From: Pycnococcus provasolii
Lineage: Eukaryota; Chlorophyta; Pseudoscourfieldiophyceae; Pseudoscourfieldiales
Assembly (NCBI GenBank): GCA_049487715.1
Contig: CP150549.1
Span: forward strand, 496,001 to 560,000
Direction: 5' to 3'
DNA: 64,000 bases
The notes beneath the pieces are model-generated. The model saw only the letters and a program-made list of their open reading frames with translations, made no database searches and was not told the DNA's origin. A program made the translations under genes and the position numbers. Of the stretch, positions 10,218 through 21,606 are shown in pieces; the first letter of the stretch is position 1, and each line of letters opens with the position of its first letter.

Positions 10218-11357
10218 CTACACGAATCCGTCAGCGACGCCGTCGTCATCCGCGCACTCGTTGCTTGCGTACTGCGTAAGCAACGCCTTGAGCTCCACCT
10301 CGCGCTGACGCCGGAATGCACCTTGGGCCTCAGCACGGTCCATCGCGGCATCGAGTATATCCTGCACGCTTGCCATAGAACCGTCGACCACGTCATCATC
10401 AGCCGCAGGCCGCGGGCTCTTGCGAAGGCTGAGGCGTGAAGGTGCCGCACGGATCGCGCTCGAAGCCGCGCGCTTGCGCGTGGCGGAGGATGTCGACGGT
10501 CGGACGCCAGTCGTCGACGCTGACGCCGGTGTTGCCGCCTGCAGCGTCGCTCGGTACAGCGAGCCTTTCCTGTGCTCAAGTCTGGCATCGCGCAGCTGCT
10601 CGCGCAAGCTCACGACGCGCATGCGAAGGTCCTCGCATTCGTCCTCCGCAGTCTCCGCCCGCCTTCGGTCCGACATATGCTCCGCATCTCGCCGAGAAAG
10701 CTCGCCCTCCGCCTCTGCGTCACGCAGCCGCCACTTCTCAACCTCCGCCACCAGCGAGTCGTTCTCGCGCTGCAGCTTGTTGATCTTCTCGCGTCCTTCC
10801 TCTGCCGCCTTGCGCATCGCGTCGTGCTTGCGCAGCTGCTTCCGTAGGTCTGCCGCCTCCGCAGCAAGTGCGTCACGCTCCGTCTCGGCACGCTTCAGCT
10901 GTCGGCGAAGTCCGAGTTGGCGACCACCTCTCAGCGGCGCCGTCTCCGAATCGGGCTGCGACGAAATCTCATCGAACGGCTCATCTGCTTGGCCATCGCC
11001 GCTTTCAAGCCGTGCCGCCAGCGACTTCACCTCCGCCTTCAGTCTCTCGTTCTCGCGCGAGTATCGCTCCACCTCCGCCTCGTACCGCTCCATTAGCGCA
11101 TCCATCGGCAATCTCTGCTCGTGTGCTTTCAGCTTGCTGCGCAGGTTCACGTTCTCCAAGCGGGCGTTGTCCAGATCAAGCTCCACGGCACCGAGGCGTT
11201 CCTGCAGCTCACGCTTCTCATCGTCATTCTCGCGTTGCAATGAGTCTGCGGCACGTCGCTCACGTCCAAGAATCACCAGAACGCTCTCGTAATTGCACCG
11301 AAGCTCCTCCATCTCCTCGCTCGTCGACGCTCCTTCCGTTGGCCGTGGCTGCGTCTC

Positions 11358-11389
<32 letters not shown>

Positions 11390-13359
11390 AACTATGCACA
11401 GTCTGCCGCGGAGGAGACGGTGGCACCCTTGCTGCCGCCGCGTCCTCCATGGCGCCCCATGAGTGTGCATGAGCGACCATTCCCACCTGCTCCAGATTCC
11501 AGTTGGGGTCGGGAGGTGGCGACGGCTGCGCCGTCACCCTGTTGCCATTCATCACATCGTCGTAGATTTCCTTGAACTCCTCCTTTAATCTCGTGAGCTG
11601 CGTGCCGAGGGCATCCGTGCCAGGTGGCTGAAGCGGTGGAGGTGGTGGGGTTGGTGGACCATCCGCCATCTTTGGCGTCCCTGGCAGAGGTGGTGGTAGC
11701 GCGTCCGGCTGCATCAACCTGGGCCTGGGTGGAAGCATCGCACCACTCTCACCGACGTGCTGCAGCGGCATTGGATGTGCGTATGCGGCGCGCGAGGCTT
11801 CAGGCTGCGTGTAGTGCTGCACCGCCTCGGCGCTCGGTGGCGGCGGACTTCGGTAGGCGTCAACCGTCTGCCCGAAATCCAGCACGCCTGCCGCCGGAAG
11901 CATTTCCACCGCCTCCGCTGGAATGCCCGCGACGCGTACGCATGCGCACGGGATGCGCGCTGCGCGTGTGGCAATCCGCAGCGTTCCGGCGGCATCCAAC
12001 GCGTCGCTCGGCGCTGCGCTTACGCAGCTGAGCCAGAAGAGGCGAGCATTGCCAGCCATGAGTGGGCCGAGCATCTGCGTGAGCTTGGCGTCACGCGCGG
12101 ATACGAGTCGCCTCGTGCGTTCTTCCGCGGCGTTTGGCCCACTTCCCACCTGCAAGCTTGCGAGCTCGGTAACGACTCTGCTCAGAGCGAGCAGGTGCTT
12201 TCCCACCTCGCGTCTCTCACGCTCCGTCTCGCGGCCAAAACTCCCGCCGAGCGGATGCGGCGACGACGAGGCGGCGAGCAGCGGCGCCGAGGCGTCTGGT
12301 TGCGCCATGCTGTCGCGCACGCCCGCGAGTGGGTGCGTGCCGACGAGGTCAACAACGTGCAGCGCCGCGAGCGTTTGTCGTGCAGTATTCCTGCACGACG
12401 ATTCGAACGAACGCGTGTGCGCGGTTCGGCCGAGATGTGGCGTAGGTGGATGCTTGGTCGCCGCCTAGCTGTTGCGTCGGATTCCGCTCTGTTTTGCTTG
12501 CCCAGTTGGCGCTCCCTCGCCTGCTCGTTTCGAGTACGCAAAGCGCCTCGGCGAAAGAACGCACCTGAATGGTGGTCCAGTCCGTGCCACCAGCACCCGG
12601 CGTCGTGTCTGCGGGGGCGAGCAGGTCAACCGGCGAGTTGGCGCCACCGACAAGCTCCCACGCCGAAAGTCCAACGCGTACATCGCCTCTGTCAACAGCC
12701 GGCTTACCGACGTTCGCGAAGAGCTTGGCGAGGAAGCGCACTACTAAGCCACAGTTGGTTCCAGGACCCGTGGGCGTCGCACGCACGTATCTGTCTGCCG
12801 CTCCGACAGACGCGAGTGCCGCGGACGCGAGGCCAGTTGGCCTGTCGTAGAGCGCGTGCGTCTTGCCTGTGGCGACCGCTCCGTGCGCGACGATGCACGC
12901 CGAGAATCCGTCAAGCACCCACTGCAGCGCGTGCGTGCCCATATCATTCCAGAGGTCTCTGTGCGAGGCGTGTGCGTTGACGACAGCTTCAAATCCCTTG
13001 TACGAGCGCGTCGCGGCGCTCGCGGGCGCGTGCAACGGCAGTCTTGCATCTCGCACGACCACCTCGTGCGGCGAGTCGTTGGACGGCGCGGCCCCTGGCG
13101 GTTCTTGCGCGTTTGCGCCTGGCCTTTGTCCCGCACAGAGTCGGCATACGGCGAACGTCGCGGCGAGTCGCGTGTCTCCTCCCCCGAGTCTGTCAAGTTC
13201 CTGCTGTTGCTTCACGAGTTCGCTCGGCATCGGCGCGACGCACAAGGAGTTGCTAACAAGGCGTTGGTGCGTCGTCGTAAGTGATTGAGGCGTCGTGAGC
13301 ACTGGCGACGCGAACTGTTGCATGCGAGGTTGTTGAGATTGAGGAGGGATCCCGGACAT
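10218..13359 (-). CDS. Divergent kinesin-like protein, one +1 frameshift
   Basis: Putative kinesin with an N-terminal motor and a long coiled-coil tail. The upstream frame (ATG at 13359, MSGIPPQSQQPRMQQ) has a P-loop GAVATGKT and a switch-I-like segment SRPNRAHAFVRI. The next frame continues with LAALHVVDLVGTHPL, a switch II DLAGSE counterpart, then KHLLALSRVVTEL and KLTQMLGPLMAGNARLFWLSC, a clear motor helix-5 region. A Pro-rich linker and a coiled coil of about 250 residues rich in Glu, Arg and Leu follow. One surplus base lies at 12349-12400, and the whole span is 3n+1. Nucleotide motifs are degenerate, so the motor may be weak. An intron does not explain the junction. Confidence 0.8.
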
Positions 13360-13615
13360 GACGGCCCCTTCGAAGGAGACGGAGGGAGTAATAATATGAG
13401 GGTACGGATTTGACTTTTCAACAATTGCGAAAATAATACTGAACATATGTAGGAGGCGTGTGCGGGAAAATGAAATATAAAAACGTGGAAAAAAAAGACA
13501 ACCTGTCCACCACCACCTCCTCCTTATGCTGCTCCTTCCCCATTTATTTCCCATGTAAACTTTACCCGAAGGATTTCCCAATCCCATACCAGTATGTTAC
13601 ACTAGGCAAGCTTCT

Positions 13616-13810
13616 TCATGATTTCTCACGATGACCACCATGCGCATGACCACCTTGCGCATGACAATCACCATGACCACCATGGCCATGACCACTAGCA
13701 TGACCACTAGCATGACCACCTTGCGCATGACAATCACCTTGACCACCATGCGCATGACACTCACCATGACCACCTTGACCACCATGACCACCATGACCAT
13801 TGCTTTCCAT
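13616..13810 (-). repeat. Minisatellite with His/Gly-rich open frame
   Basis: Imperfect repeats of CATGACCACC-type units on the + strand. On the minus strand a 64-codon frame from ATG 13810 encodes His-Gly-Gln-Cys repeats such as GHGGHGDCHAQGGHAHGG, ending GGHREKS. It could be a small metal-binding peptide. More simply, a repeat without stops is open in several frames. Codon use (GGT, CAT) is less GC-rich at third positions than in nearby genes. Confidence 0.5.
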
Positions 13811-14025
13811 AGCCTATTAATAATCCCTCCTCCTCTTGCAGTCCTCATGACTTGCATCATTGACTGGATTGACAAGGGAGGGCCGCAAAGTGGCCGCAAA
13901 CCATTCCTTCCGCATAAAATTAAATTTCCGCCACCATTCCGCCAACGGTCACTTTATTCATACAGTAAGCTGGAACTTGAGTGAGGCCTGTGAGTGAGTG
14001 AGAAAAACAAATGGGGAACTTCGGG

Positions 14026-14098
14026 TGTTAGGGTTAGGTGTTAGGGTTAGGTTGTTAGGGTTAGGGTTAGGGTTAGGTTGTTCGGGTTCGGGTTAGGG
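14026..14098 (+). repeat. TTAGGG-type array
   Basis: About nine TTAGGG or TTCGGG units with one- to two-base interruptions, about 210 bases upstream of the AT-hook gene. Confidence 0.93.
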
Positions 14099-14308
14099 GT
14101 TTCCTCTTAAAGGTAGGGTGCTTGGTGTTCTGGTTTCGGTCGCCCCCCCTTTGTGTTGTGTTGTTCCATTCCGTTTCGGCGAAAACATGGTTCGCATGGG
14201 CACAGTCTCGTGACCCTGTCAAATAAATGTCGTCGTCTTTCTGTCTTTCTTCCGGTGACTGATATCCGTATGGGCTATTATTCGTCTAACTAACTTCCCG
14301 TATAGTAA

Positions 14309-16368
14309 GTGAAAGAAATGCGCCTATTTGGTTCTCGCCATAATAAATGTGGGGACCCCTTTTATCATAAGAGTCATGCGACGACGGTATTACGCTCGAC
14401 GACGATGATCAGCAGCACTAGGAGGGCTCCACTGAATCACAATCACACCTCAGGGTCACGCGTGCATGTCGTGGTAACGCGTGGAAGGTCGTCGTCGTTG
14501 TTGGCGTATGCCTCTTTGGCTCAAACTCGTCTGCTTTCTCCTCGGAGAGATCAAAAAAGATTGGCTGGGGGTGTCGCAACACGCGGTCGCACCTCTTTTT
14601 CATGGGCAACTCAACTTAAGGGAGCATATGTGGAAGCTCGGGATGTGGGATGCTCGTCATTTTTGCGACGCGACTGCGTACTGCTAACAACTAGCGACGA
14701 CGATGACGACGACGACGACGACGAAATTGGGGGCACTCTTCCCGTGCCCCCAGCAGGAACCTTGGTCGCCGTCGCGATGCCTGACTCTGATTCGGAAGAT
14801 GACAACGTAGTTGGCGACGACGACGACGACGCAGTTATTGTCGTCGGCAGCATCAGCAACGTCTACGACCCTGCGCCGGGAACGACGACGCCGCTCGCTC
14901 TCATCAAAATTAGCGAGCTTAACACCATGCTGCTCCCACTCGACAGCTCCGCCTTCGAGAGCGTCGACCTGCGCACGAACGTCGCCACGCTCACGAACAG
15001 GTTCGTGCCGCTCGCTTTCTCAGACGCGCTCATGGCGGAAATTATCGCACAGTTCGCGGAGGCGGAGGTGCTTGTGCCATGGCTGACGCGCGAAATGTGG
15101 ACGTTTCACAAAGCCATGCTCGCGGAAAGCATGGCGACTCTAACGTCGCGCGCGCAGAAAGCCGCGCGCGTGCGCGACGAGACGATAAGCGACGCGGACG
15201 CCACGTGGAGGTGGACGCAGCGTGCAATTGTCGACGCGAACAGGCCGGAGCTCGCTGATGCGCTGCGGAGGTGCGGCGGTGCATCCGCCATGGCAATACG
15301 TGCGGGATTCCGCGTCGTGCGAAAGCCAGCTGGCTACTGGGACCTGCCGGAGAACCTGGACATCGAAATTGAGCGATACGTTCACGGGCAGTGGCTCGAG
15401 CTCGAGGATGAGGACGACGTGAGCGAGGACGACGACGCGCCTGCGTCGACGTACTGGTACAATCCTGCGCTCCGTGCAGTGCGTTTGACCGAACCTGCAC
15501 CGTGGAACAATGTGCTTGAGGTTCTTCGAGAGCAGCACCGCCTTGCACTGGAGAGAGAGATTGCGCAGGACACGACAGCGACGGGCGCCTCGTACGCGAG
15601 TCGAAGTCACGTCATGTACTGGGATAGCATAGGCGCGTGGCGCGAGAAGCGGCGGCGAGTGCGCATCATGCCCAAGGTGCACGACGTCATCACCGACGGT
15701 CGGCTCGACCTGAAGAATGCCATCTACAGGCACGGCGGCATGCAGCGCGTCGCGAACAGCCTCGGGCGAACGGCGGTGCTGACTGTGCCGGAGCGTCTTC
15801 GTGCGAGCCGCGAGTACTTGAGAAGCGAGCTGAGGCCATACCTTCTGCAAGATGGCGACGTGCTTCGCGTGCCGCTGATGAAAGACCTGAGGCTCGAAGG
15901 TCGATCGGACCTTGCGAGTGCCATTGAAAGGGCTGGCGGTGCCGTCGAGGTGGCGCAGAGCTTCTCCGCGAAGGGAAATGCCAACACCGTGGCGCCATCA
16001 CGCGTTTCGCGGAATGCGTGGCGCAACGAAAAGTATGCAGCTGAGGAGATGAAGCGCTGGATTCGCGAATCGCTCGGCGACGAGCAGCCGAAGCGTCTGC
16101 CGACGCGGAACGAGTTGAAGTCAGCCGGCGCGTGGGGGCTGAGATACGCCTTGAGCTTGCATGGGAGTACTCGGATGGCGGAACTGATTGGCGTTCCGCT
16201 AGATGCCGTACGTGGGCGCGGTAAGTTCTTTATTTTTGGGAACCATCTAACTAATCCGTGGCGGATAGGGCACAATATACACTAAGCTAACCATACACAT
16301 GCTCCATCAATGAACCCCACCCACCAGGTCGCCCACGTAAGACGAAATCAACGCAGAAAGGAGATTGA
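14309..16368 (+). CDS. Acidic repeat protein ending in an AT-hook (107-nt intron)
   Basis: Unknown function, probably DNA-associated. Proposed as 14309-16220 joined to 16328-16368 (650 aa). The intron has a GTAAGT donor and CAG acceptor. Splicing replaces an AT-rich tail by a short exon ending GRGRPRKTKSTQKGD, an AT-hook core (RGRPRK). Upstream are Asp-rich tracts (about residues 130-175) and at least three copies of a helical module on the pattern RxDLxxAIxxxGGxxxVAxxL (near residues 310, 465 and 530, with a fourth related segment near 610). The N-terminal 130 residues are basic and Ser/Arg-rich and could be an organelle presequence. The exact start among several Met codons is uncertain. I do not recognise the family by name. 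Confidence 0.72.
16221..16327 (+). other. Proposed 107-nt intron
   Basis: GTAAGTTC at the 5' end, CTAAC branch-like sequence near 16285, CCACCAG at the 3' end. AT-rich compared with flanking exons. Phase is preserved and the spliced CDS is 1953 bases. Confidence 0.78.
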
Positions 16369-16614
16369 GCTCGCTCGTTCATCTGGAATAGAATGGCCGG
16401 CCACAAAGAGCCATAATTCATTGTACTTAACGCGGTTGAAGTGTAACAGATCTGTAAATAAATAAGACCGGCCGGGTTCTGCCCAATCTGTTCTGCCCCG
16501 TGCAATTTTTCAGCAGACAGACGAGTTTGGGGTTTTGATTTTGCTCCCCTCCATTTCACGTCTGCAGAAAATTTCTCCCAGGAGCCAGGCAATAATTCTC
16601 CCTCCATTTTTTTG

Positions 16615-17859
16615 ATGGCGGAACCCAAGCTGCTTCTGCGCAACGACGCGCCGCGACACGCACGCAAGGCGCTGTCGGGCTCAGGAACCGAACGTGCGCG
16701 CGCAGACGCATCACTCGCCACCGCACTCACGAAGGCGCTCACAGGTTCCACCATCTACCTCCCGTCGTTCTTCACGCCCGCGGAAAGTGCAGCTCTGGTC
16801 AAGTGTTTGGCCGACGACGTCGCTCAGGACGACAGCGTGGGTGGCGGCGTCTCGTGGTCCAAGCACCTCAAGCTTTCCGACCCAAGCCAGCTGCCTACTT
16901 TCCGACGCATCGTGCGCGCCATGGCGGAGTACTTTGACGTGGACGTGTTTGCGTTTCGATGCAACCTCTATCGAGACGGCAGCGACTGGAAGCCATATCA
17001 TCGCGACAGTCACGCGTATGGCAACGACGGTGCAAAGGAGGACTTCACCATGGGTGCAAGTTTTGGCGCGGAGCGCGTTTTAAGTTTCAGGCACGAGGAG
17101 ACTGGCACGGAGTTTGCGTTCCCGCAGCGCCAGGGTGACGTATTCGCGTTCAGCGACGACGCCAACAAGGAGTTCACGCACGGAGTTCCACGCGCCTCAT
17201 CTGGCGAGCAGGCTTCTGGCTTGCGCTTTAGCATCATCGCGTGGGGTCGAAGGAGGCACTTGCACGCGAGGAACGGAGGTTCGGGCGACAAGTACGAGGC
17301 ATCTTGCCTGCCAACCCCGCTTGCATACGCCGACACGATGGCGCGCGACGGCCCGGACGGCACGCGTGCTCTGAGCGCGGGTGAGGCGGAGGCGGAGGCG
17401 TCGACGGAGGAGAAGGAGGCGGCATCGGAGAAACCAGCGCTTGCGAACGAGCTCGTGTTGCCCACCGCGGAGGTGGCGAGTCTGATGCGCAGCACGAGCG
17501 CCATGGGCGTCGTCGAGGTTGTGCGCGATGGTGCACTGCCGCAGAGGGATCGAAGGAGCAGACGCGGCATTGGTGGAGGTGGAGAGCCACGGGTACCCGG
17601 TTCCCATCGCAACACCAAGAAGAAGCCTGTAGCTTCTGCTTCTGGTGGACGCGTTCTCAGCGCAGTAAGGGATCGTGTGGGTTCCGAGACGTTTGCCAAC
17701 TTGCGCGAAGTCAGCTTAGCATACCAGCGAGGTGCTATGGCGTGCGGCGCGTACGTGACAAAGGCGCTTGGCTTGGTTGACGTGAGTACACTGCGCGAGG
17801 TGGTTCGTACACTCCCTGACGACGTGAAGAGACGTGCCGTCGAGAACTTGGTGGCTTGA
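16615..17859 (+). CDS. AlkB-like 2OG-Fe(II) dioxygenase
   Basis: Oxidative demethylase of the AlkB homologue family, acting on alkylated nucleic acid or protein. The start is ATG 16615 (MAEPKLLLRND). The catalytic domain covers about residues 45-220: YLPSFFTPAESAALVKCL, then KPYHRDSHAYG with the HxD iron ligands, FAFPQRQGDVFAFS, the distal His in EFTHGVP, and the 2OG-binding Arg in GLRFSIIAWGRR. The 190-residue C-terminal extension has an acidic Glu/Ala stretch, then a helical region that I do not recognise. The substrate cannot be told; the domain is most like the ALKBH2/3 type. TGTAA follows at 17882. Confidence 0.88.
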   Translation: MAEPKLLLRNDAPRHARKALSGSGTERARADASLATALTKALTGSTIYLPSFFTPAESAALVKCLADDVAQDDSVGGGVSWSKHLKLSDPSQLPTFRRIVRAMAEYFDVDVFAFRCNLYRDGSDWKPYHRDSHAYGNDGAKEDFTMGASFGAERVLSFRHEETGTEFAFPQRQGDVFAFSDDANKEFTHGVPRASSGEQASGLRFSIIAWGRRRHLHARNGGSGDKYEASCLPTPLAYADTMARDGPDGTRALSAGEAEAEASTEEKEAASEKPALANELVLPTAEVASLMRSTSAMGVVEVVRDGALPQRDRRSRRGIGGGGEPRVPGSHRNTKKKPVASASGGRVLSAVRDRVGSETFANLREVSLAYQRGAMACGAYVTKALGLVDVSTLREVVRTLPDDVKRRAVENLVA

Positions 17860-18876
17860 AAAAAAAAAGTTTATTCTTTTTTGTAATACAGTACTTGTAC
17901 AGTAGAGTGAAGCACTTACTAGGGTAGACTACTGAAGTCATCCGTCGCCGAAACACGCGCATCGTTTTTTTTTTGTTTTTTCGTTGTCACACACACTACA
18001 CTGTCTGTCCTATCATGAGACGTTTGAACTTGTCACACCTCGGCGATGCAAGATGAGATGTGGTTCCACGACGGATCCCAGGTACATCGAAGCAAGAAAG
18101 TCCAATAGGTCCGAGGGAGACTTCCTTCCGAGTTGACGGTCGGTAGGAAGGCTCTGGCCGTCGTCTGGCCGTCGTCGCCAGGTTGTCCCTGACCGTTGCC
18201 CTTGCGTAAAGTGACCCTTACATGTCGGAAAGGGTCTCCGAAAAGTCGAGGTAAAAGATAAGGACCGAACTGCCTTTCCTACCGTTTTTTTTCTATTTTT
18301 TTGGGGCGTTTTTTATGCACATACCATAGGGTACTCGTCGTCGTCAAGGTCGTCGTCGTGGTGGGGTAGCAGGTGCCGATCCTTAAAAGAAAACCAACGT
18401 TCCCTAGGAAGTCCGTTCCAACCCAAATTGTTGTGGTTTGCAAGAGCCAAGAGCCAAGAAGGATGGGAACATAGAACTACGAGCACGTTTGAAACCACTC
18501 GTCAAAAAAAGAAAAAAAAAATCGGAAAAATCCCAAGAAAAAAAAAGCTGACACTGCTTGATCGGTTGCCGCATGCATGACCCCCGGGGGCGGGGGTGGT
18601 TGTTTTTTGTTTGGTTTGTTTTTTCCTGAAAAGTCGGAACTTGCCGAGTGAATCCCAACTTGGAACTTGGACGGTCCACCGCTTTTCACGAGTCGGAACG
18701 CGTTTTCCCATTCCCCCCTGGCTCCATTCCATCTTACGCGTTTCATTCATTCCGCCATACCCCCCCCCTCTCCGCATTCATCTCTCGCGCTTCATTCATC
18801 TCCCCTCCTCCTCCTCCTCTTCATCTTCGTCCTCATTCATCTTCTTTCATCTTCATCTTCATTGCATTGATTTGAT
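17860..18876. other. Intergenic, no gene seen
   Basis: About 1 kb with poly(T) and poly(A) short runs and a pyrimidine-rich leader (18680-18870) before the 111-aa gene. No supported coding frame. Confidence 0.55.
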
Positions 18877-19212
18877 ATGTCTTCTTCTTCTTCGCCTCAG
18901 TTTGTGGGATACGCTGACCAGTGGTCCGCGGTCTCTGCCTCCATGGAGGCTAAGGGGGGGTCGTCTACCCCCGCGTCTCGTCCCTTCCTTGCGTCCTCGA
19001 CGGCGGCGTCTGCTCGCCTTGCGTCCGTGAAAAACACGGATGACGATGCCGAAGAGGAAATGGAGCTCGCCTTCATGCAGGTGGGACTTCCCAAGGAGTG
19101 TGTCGCGCTCGCGCCTGAGCCCGCGTTTGACACGCTCATGAACGACCTCAACATGAAGAAGACGGACAGCCTCAACATGATGGCGACGAACGGTATCGCC
19201 ATCATCGCCTAG
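18877..19212 (+). CDS. Small orphan protein (111 aa)
   Basis: ATG at 18877, MSSSSSPQFVGYADQWSAVS. Codon use is GC3-rich like neighbours. Ser-rich start, then an acidic patch (TDDDAEEEMELAF) and a short helical tail with two NMM/NMK motifs. No membrane segment or known domain is seen. A long CT-rich leader precedes it and an 840-base gap follows. It could be an abundant lineage-specific protein; the function is not inferable. Confidence 0.6.
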   Translation: MSSSSSPQFVGYADQWSAVSASMEAKGGSSTPASRPFLASSTAASARLASVKNTDDDAEEEMELAFMQVGLPKECVALAPEPAFDTLMNDLNMKKTDSLNMMATNGIAIIA

Positions 19213-20052
19213 AGGGGGTACACCCTCTTTCCTGTTGCCGCCACCCTTTTCACCACCTTCCACCACCACCACCTGACCCACCTTTTCACCAAATACCTCA
19301 CCATCTTGACCGCTCATTCATTCGCTGTGTTTTCTTTTTTGGACTGTCTTCTGGACAACAAAGCCTTGACGCTGTTGTCTGTCTTTGGGCCCGTTGCGTG
19401 TGTGCACGAACTTCCGTCTTGTGCTATCGGTGTGCTAACCTCAACCGCCGCAAAGTTCTTCTTATTTTTGATTTTTTTTCCCGTTCATCCTTGGGGGCGA
19501 GGATGGGAAAGAAAATTGGGAAGGATTTTGCCGTGGCTGAGCTAGTGCTCTCGAAGCACGATAGAAGTCGTGTGCACTCGTGATGTGTCCACAAACAACA
19601 ACAGTTTACTCACTGGCTCTTTTTTTTTTTTGGAATAAGCTAACATGCGGAATAATACATTTTGGCACGAGAAGAGAAACCGTGCTTTATTTTTCCAAAA
19701 AATAAAAAATAAACCTCGTGCATCTGTGCGTGCGTGTGTGCAAACAACCCTTGTGTATGCTGCCTCTTGACCGCGAACAACCTCATCCTCATTCCCACCT
19801 GAACCGCCAGTATTCCATCCTCACCCCACCTGCATCGATTTCAACGCTTCTTCGTAACGCTGTCATCATCCAGCCACCTCAGCATATCCATTTCCAGCCG
19901 CCTCAACATCAACCAACCGTGACCCTTCATTGTAAGCACATACCTTGCGTTGTAACTTCACGAACACGACTTGCACGTCGTTTTTTTTTTGGAAATCATA
20001 TATACTCTTAATATTCGTATGTATCAGTTACTTTTTGCGTAGTACATCAAGT
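19213..20052. other. Intergenic, no gene seen
   Basis: Between the 111-aa gene and the 3' end of the BTB gene. Contains T runs near 19620, A-rich sequence near 19700 and CCACCTCA-type short repeats near 19870. No supported gene. Confidence 0.55.
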
Positions 20053-21606
20053 TTAGTCATCATCACCACCACCACCTTGATTCAGATGATGATGCGAACG
20101 AGGTGAATAACTGGGCGACGCGTTTGGAACAGGCGACATTTTGTGACCAGTCAAACGCCGTGCAGCAAGCACGTCCGCGTTGTAGTTGTCGTCTAGCGCA
20201 TGAATGCATGCGAGTGTCACGTCGCTCACCTCAATCCACTGCATCTCCTTTGACTGTGTCTCTGCACTCCACTCTGCATCACTCGCGCCATCGGCATTCG
20301 CTTGCCACATTCTTGGGTTCACGTTCAGAGGAGACCGAAAGGTCAAAGGCAGACACACGTTGTTGAACAGATAGCCGTAGTTGGCACCTTTGAGAGCCGC
20401 GTCGCGCTCACCAATCCAAAGGCGCCCATCCTTGGCGAAGTACATGTAGAAGGGCGCCGAGAGGCCCTCTTCGTTTCGCGACTGCATCTGCTTCCAAATC
20501 GGCGCGTGGTTGATGGTGTCGCGCGTGATGCAGTACTTGCCCTGCACTCTCTCGTTCAAGCTAGATCCGCCAAGCTCCAGCACCAGACACTTGATGAACA
20601 TCAGCGCGCGCTTCATTGCATTCATGATTTCGCTCTTGTCGAGAACGTTGCGCTGCACACGCACCGCACGCTTCTGGTCGTACATGGACGTGCTTACATT
20701 TCTCTTGTACATTTCCAGGTATGAGCGCAACAGCTCGAGGCCAACGTCCGTCGCCTCTTGAAACGGAAACATCGCTTCCACGAGGCCGAAATACCGCGCG
20801 TCGCTCAAGATATCGTCGCGCTGGCGAGGAGTCAAATCCTTCACCACCCTGCTCTCCATCTTCAAGTCGAGAATCTCTTCAGGAAACTCCGCACACTCTC
20901 TCATGAAAGCTAGGATGGTGCGAAAGCGCTCGCCGTCGCGGTCGATGAACACGCGCCCGTCCTCGTCCATCGGCACCGCGTCTTGGCCGTTCGCCAGCAT
21001 GGTCGTGAAGAGGCTGCCAGGCACGGCGAGAAGCGTCGTCAGCGAGGTTGTGAACTTCACGCCGCCCACATCGAGGGAAATCTTGCCTCTTGCGGCGGCT
21101 GATGCCCTCTCCATTGACCTCGTAGACGTGACGCGCTCACTGACAACTCTCGCTGCCGCCTCCTCGACGTCTAGTCTCTGCCGCACGACGTCCTCCATAA
21201 TCTCGTTTTTGTACGTCGCGAGCTCGCTTGCCACTTCGTCTCGCCTTCTGTTTGCTTCCAGCAGAGCATCTGTCTCGATCGTGGACGCACGCGTTGCCGC
21301 CACGGATACGACTTTCCTGCACCGCCTTGCCGCATCCTGCAGGCGTTGCGACGCTTCGTTGAACGCCTTCATAGCCGACTCGAACTCGGCCATCGTCTCG
21401 GCGATGGCTTCCGAGACTTCTGAATCACCTGGTGAGGCGAAGACGTCGTCGTCCGCCCGAGCTAGCGCGCCGTTATCATCCTCTCGAGGGGAAGGTCTTT
21501 GTGACGACGTTCCTGGCGACAGCACTATGTGCACTTCTTCCGGCGAGAACGTGTCCCGGAACGCTTCCCGTTCGGGCCTTGCAGCCGACGTTTGGTGCGA
21601 ACCCAT
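20053..21606 (-). CDS. BTB/POZ (T1-type) domain protein
   Basis: KCTD-like protein of 517 residues from ATG 21606. A coiled-coil region (about 65-165) is followed by a T1 domain (about 172-265): KISLDVGGVKFTTSLTTLL, GSLFTTML, DEDGRVFIDRDGERFRTIL. The C-terminal region (about 340-490) contains LELGGSSLNERVQGKYC, FYMYFAKDGRLWIGERDA and YGYLFNNVCLPL and looks like a folded sensor domain often attached to algal T1 proteins. A role as a CUL3 adaptor is possible from family knowledge, but no partner is evident. The tail is Gly/Asp-rich. Confidence 0.8.
   Translation of the reverse strand: MGSHQTSAARPEREAFRDTFSPEEVHIVLSPGTSSQRPSPREDDNGALARADDDVFASPGDSEVSEAIAETMAEFESAMKAFNEASQRLQDAARRCRKVVSVAATRASTIETDALLEANRRRDEVASELATYKNEIMEDVVRQRLDVEEAAARVVSERVTSTRSMERASAAARGKISLDVGGVKFTTSLTTLLAVPGSLFTTMLANGQDAVPMDEDGRVFIDRDGERFRTILAFMRECAEFPEEILDLKMESRVVKDLTPRQRDDILSDARYFGLVEAMFPFQEATDVGLELLRSYLEMYKRNVSTSMYDQKRAVRVQRNVLDKSEIMNAMKRALMFIKCLVLELGGSSLNERVQGKYCITRDTINHAPIWKQMQSRNEEGLSAPFYMYFAKDGRLWIGERDAALKGANYGYLFNNVCLPLTFRSPLNVNPRMWQANADGASDAEWSAETQSKEMQWIEVSDVTLACIHALDDNYNADVLAARRLTGHKMSPVPNASPSYSPRSHHHLNQGGGGDDD

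Larger units (their letters stand above)
13360..14308. other. Divergent intergenic region with repeats
   Basis: Between the kinesin and AT-hook starts. It holds the minisatellite at 13616-13810 and a TTAGGG-type array at 14026-14098. No convincing gene is seen otherwise. Confidence 0.6.

Noticed and set aside
18313-18777. Several minus frames of 60-90 codons
   Set aside because: Lys/Phe-rich from A/T runs, with no agreement on one frame and no motif.
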